Source: Oscillospiraceae bacterium (lineage in GTDB: Bacteria; Bacillota; Clostridia; Oscillospirales; Ruminococcaceae). Taken from it: a DNA stretch of 9,088 nucleotides. The translations under genes were made by a program, and so were the position numbers. Location of the stretch: positions 1-9,088 of the forward strand of contig WQXP01000033.1 of assembly GCA_009784765.1 (NCBI GenBank), given 5' to 3'. Position 1 is the stretch's first letter, and each line of letters begins with the position of its first letter. Under the pieces are notes generated by a model. The model did not search any database. It had not been told where the DNA came from and saw nothing but the letters and a program-made list of their open reading frames with translations. Below, piece by piece: positions 7,261 through 9,088 of the stretch.

Positions 7261-9088
7261 AAACAAACACCTTTAAGTTGAAAGCACCTTTCCAACCCAC
7301 AGGCGACCAACCCGCCGCTATTGCCGCACTCACAGAAGGGATTTTACGCGGCGACAAAGCACAGACTCTCATGGGGGTAACAGGCTCAGGGAAAACCTTC
7401 GCGATGGCGAATATAATCGCCGCGTTAAATCGCCCGACTTTGGTGCTTGCCCACAACAAAATCCTTGCGGCGCAGTTGTGCAGTGAGTTTAAGGAGTTCT
7501 TTCCCGAAAACGCGGTGGAATACTTCGTCAGCTATTATGACTATTACCAACCCGAAGCCTACATTCCCGGGCGGGATATGTATATCGAGAAAGACTCTGC
7601 CATTAACGAAGAAATCGACCGTTTGCGCCACTCGGCGACTTTTTCCCTTGCAGAACGAAACGACGTGATTATAGTCGCGAGTGTGTCGTGCATATTTTCC
7701 ATGGGAAGCGTGGAGGAATATCGCGCCAACGTAGTGTCCCTTCGTGAGGGCATGGAAATATCGCGGGAAGCAGTCATGAAACGCTTAGTGGCAATCCAGT
7801 ATCAGCGAAACGACGTGAATTTCACCCGTAACAAGTTTCGCGTTCGCGGAGATGTGCTTGAAATCTTCCCTGCCGGCGGCTTAACAGAAAGGGCGTTAAG
7901 GATTGAGTTCTTTGGCGACGAAATTGAGCGAATCAGCGAAATTGAAGTCGTGTCGGGGAATGTCATAGCGCGATTCGCCCATACCGTGATTTTCCCTGCG
8001 ACGCACTACGTCATCGACGAGGGGCGAATAGAAGACGCAATCAAGGAAATTCAGGCGGAAATGCACGAGCGTGTGGAGTATTTCACCAACAATCACCGCT
8101 TAATCGAAGCCCAGAGAATCGCAGAGCGAACTACTCATGACATTGAAATGCTCCGCGAAATCGGGATTTGTAAAGGCATAGAAAACTACTCCCGCATACT
8201 CGCGGGGCGCGAACCCGGTTGTACGCCCATAACGCTGCTTAATCACTTCGATGAGAACTCACTGCTCTTTATAGACGAGAGCCATGTTACCCTTCCGCAG
8301 ATTCGCGGAATGTTCGGCGGCGATGCAGGGCGAAAGCGCAACCTGATTGACTACGGGTTCAGATTGCCCTCTGCCTACGACAATCGCCCCATGAATGCAG
8401 ATGAGTTTCATGCCACAGCGCGGGAACGCTTCTCGTCGGTTTATGTGTCGGCGACTCCCGGGGCGTTCGAGCGTGAAACCTCCGCCCAAATCGCCGAGCA
8501 GATTATTCGCCCGACAGGGCTTGTAGACCCGCAAATCAGCGTTCGCCCTGTTGAGGGGCAAATCGAAGACTTGCTCAGCGAAATAAATACCCGCACTCAG
8601 CGCGGTCAGCGGACGCTGATTACGACACTCACCAAGAAGATGGCGGAAGACCTTACGCGCTATCTCAAGACTTTTGATGTGAAATGCGTGTATATGCACT
8701 GCGATATTGACACACTCGAGCGTATGGAAATAATCCGCGACCTGCGCCTCGGGGTGTATGACGTGCTTGTGGGAATCAACCTGCTCCGTGAAGGATTAGA
8801 CCTGCCTGAAGTTTCGCTGATTGTGATTTTAGATGCGGACAAAGAAGGCTTTCTGCGGAGTGAAACGTCCCTTGTGCAGACAATCGGGAGAGCGGCGCGG
8901 CATGAGCAAGGTCAGGTCATTATGTATGCCGATGTTGTTACACGCTCAATGGAAGCCGCAATCCGTGAGACGGACAGGCGGCGGAAAATCCAAGAGGAGT
9001 ATAACGCCAATCACGGAATAGTCCCTAAGAGCGTGGTGAAAGCCATTCGCGACGTTCTTGAAATCAGCAAGAAAGAAGAAGTCAGCAA
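7257..9088 (+). CDS. uvrB: UvrABC excinuclease subunit B (C-terminal end beyond window)
   Basis: An open frame of 610 complete codons from ATG 7257 to the right edge, with no stop. UvrB receives damaged DNA from UvrA, verifies the lesion with a beta-hairpin using ATP hydrolysis, and recruits UvrC for dual incision. Seen: [10 protein letters not shown] (12-21), Walker A GVTGSGKT (40-47), the Tyr-rich beta-hairpin region from [13 protein letters not shown] (93-105) to about 116, DESH (340-343, Walker B/motif II), YGFRLPSA followed by DNRP, SATPG (398-402), [10 protein letters not shown], and motif VI GRAARH (544-549). Helicase motifs and hairpin tyrosines are intact. UvrB proteins run to about 660-680 residues, so roughly 50-70 residues remain, including the C-terminal UVR motif that contacts UvrC. 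The gene overlaps nadC by 4 bp, so it appears to be the third gene of the nad operon here. Confidence 0.98.
   Translation, partial: MKTNTFKLKAPFQPTGDQPAAIAALTEGILRGDKAQTLMGVTGSGKTFAMANIIAALNRPTLVLAHNKILAAQLCSEFKEFFPENAVEYFVSYYDYYQPEAYIPGRDMYIEKDSAINEEIDRLRHSATFSLAERNDVIIVASVSCIFSMGSVEEYRANVVSLREGMEISREAVMKRLVAIQYQRNDVNFTRNKFRVRGDVLEIFPAGGLTERALRIEFFGDEIERISEIEVVSGNVIARFAHTVIFPATHYVIDEGRIEDAIKEIQAEMHERVEYFTNNHRLIEAQRIAERTTHDIEMLREIGICKGIENYSRILAGREPGCTPITLLNHFDENSLLFIDESHVTLPQIRGMFGGDAGRKRNLIDYGFRLPSAYDNRPMNADEFHATARERFSSVYVSATPGAFERETSAQIAEQIIRPTGLVDPQISVRPVEGQIEDLLSEINTRTQRGQRTLITTLTKKMAEDLTRYLKTFDVKCVYMHCDIDTLERMEIIRDLRLGVYDVLVGINLLREGLDLPEVSLIVILDADKEGFLRSETSLVQTIGRAARHEQGQVIMYADVVTRSMEAAIRETDRRRKIQEEYNANHGIVPKSVVKAIRDVLEISKKEEVS

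Noticed and set aside
8259..8699. 146-residue minus-strand ORF
   Set aside because: It is antisense to conserved UvrB motifs (DESH, SATPG) and has no recognisable domain or SD.

Overview
The window carries six protein genes, two of them cut by the window edges. The organism looks like a motile, free-living bacterium that makes NAD de novo from aspartate. GC content is mid-range, Shine-Dalgarno sites are strong and purine-rich (AAGGAAGG type), and the readable promoters are sigma70/sigmaA-like. The compact NadB, the MCP signalling-tip sequence and the strong SD sites would fit a Firmicutes-type lineage, but the sequence alone does not fix the taxon. I see no tRNA, rRNA, CRISPR array, insertion sequence or phage gene.

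Left half (minus strand, read right to left). hflX (5167-4064) encodes a ribosome-associated GTPase. It is followed by a methyl-accepting chemotaxis protein (3930-1960) with its own very good promoter, then a membrane sensor histidine kinase (1810 to beyond base 1) that is open at the left edge and stops two residues before its expected phospho-acceptor histidine. The MCP and the kinase have recognisably related periplasmic Cache sensor domains. They therefore look like a pair sensing the same or similar small molecules, one feeding chemotaxis and the other a phosphorelay. The 149-bp gap between them holds GC-rich hairpins and a long nested hairpin just upstream of the kinase SD.

Right half (plus strand). 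nadB (5201-6436), nadC (6433-7260) and uvrB (7257 to beyond 9088) form a tight operon in which both junctions are 4-bp ATGA overlaps. NadB (L-aspartate oxidase) and NadC (quinolinate phosphoribosyltransferase) are the first and third steps of de novo NAD synthesis; NadA is not in the window. UvrB is the damage-verifying helicase-like subunit of nucleotide excision repair and lacks only its C-terminal end. hflX and nadB are divergent, with only 33 bp between start codons.

The genes are mostly ordinary housekeeping and signalling genes. The items worth a second look are a 12/12 consensus promoter with a palindrome in its spacer, lying antisense inside the 3' end of hflX; an apparent in-frame insertion with a perfect hairpin and CTCCGG repeats inside nadB; the paired Cache sensors; and the structured leader of the kinase gene. 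I found no convincing evidence of a wholly new multi-gene system here.
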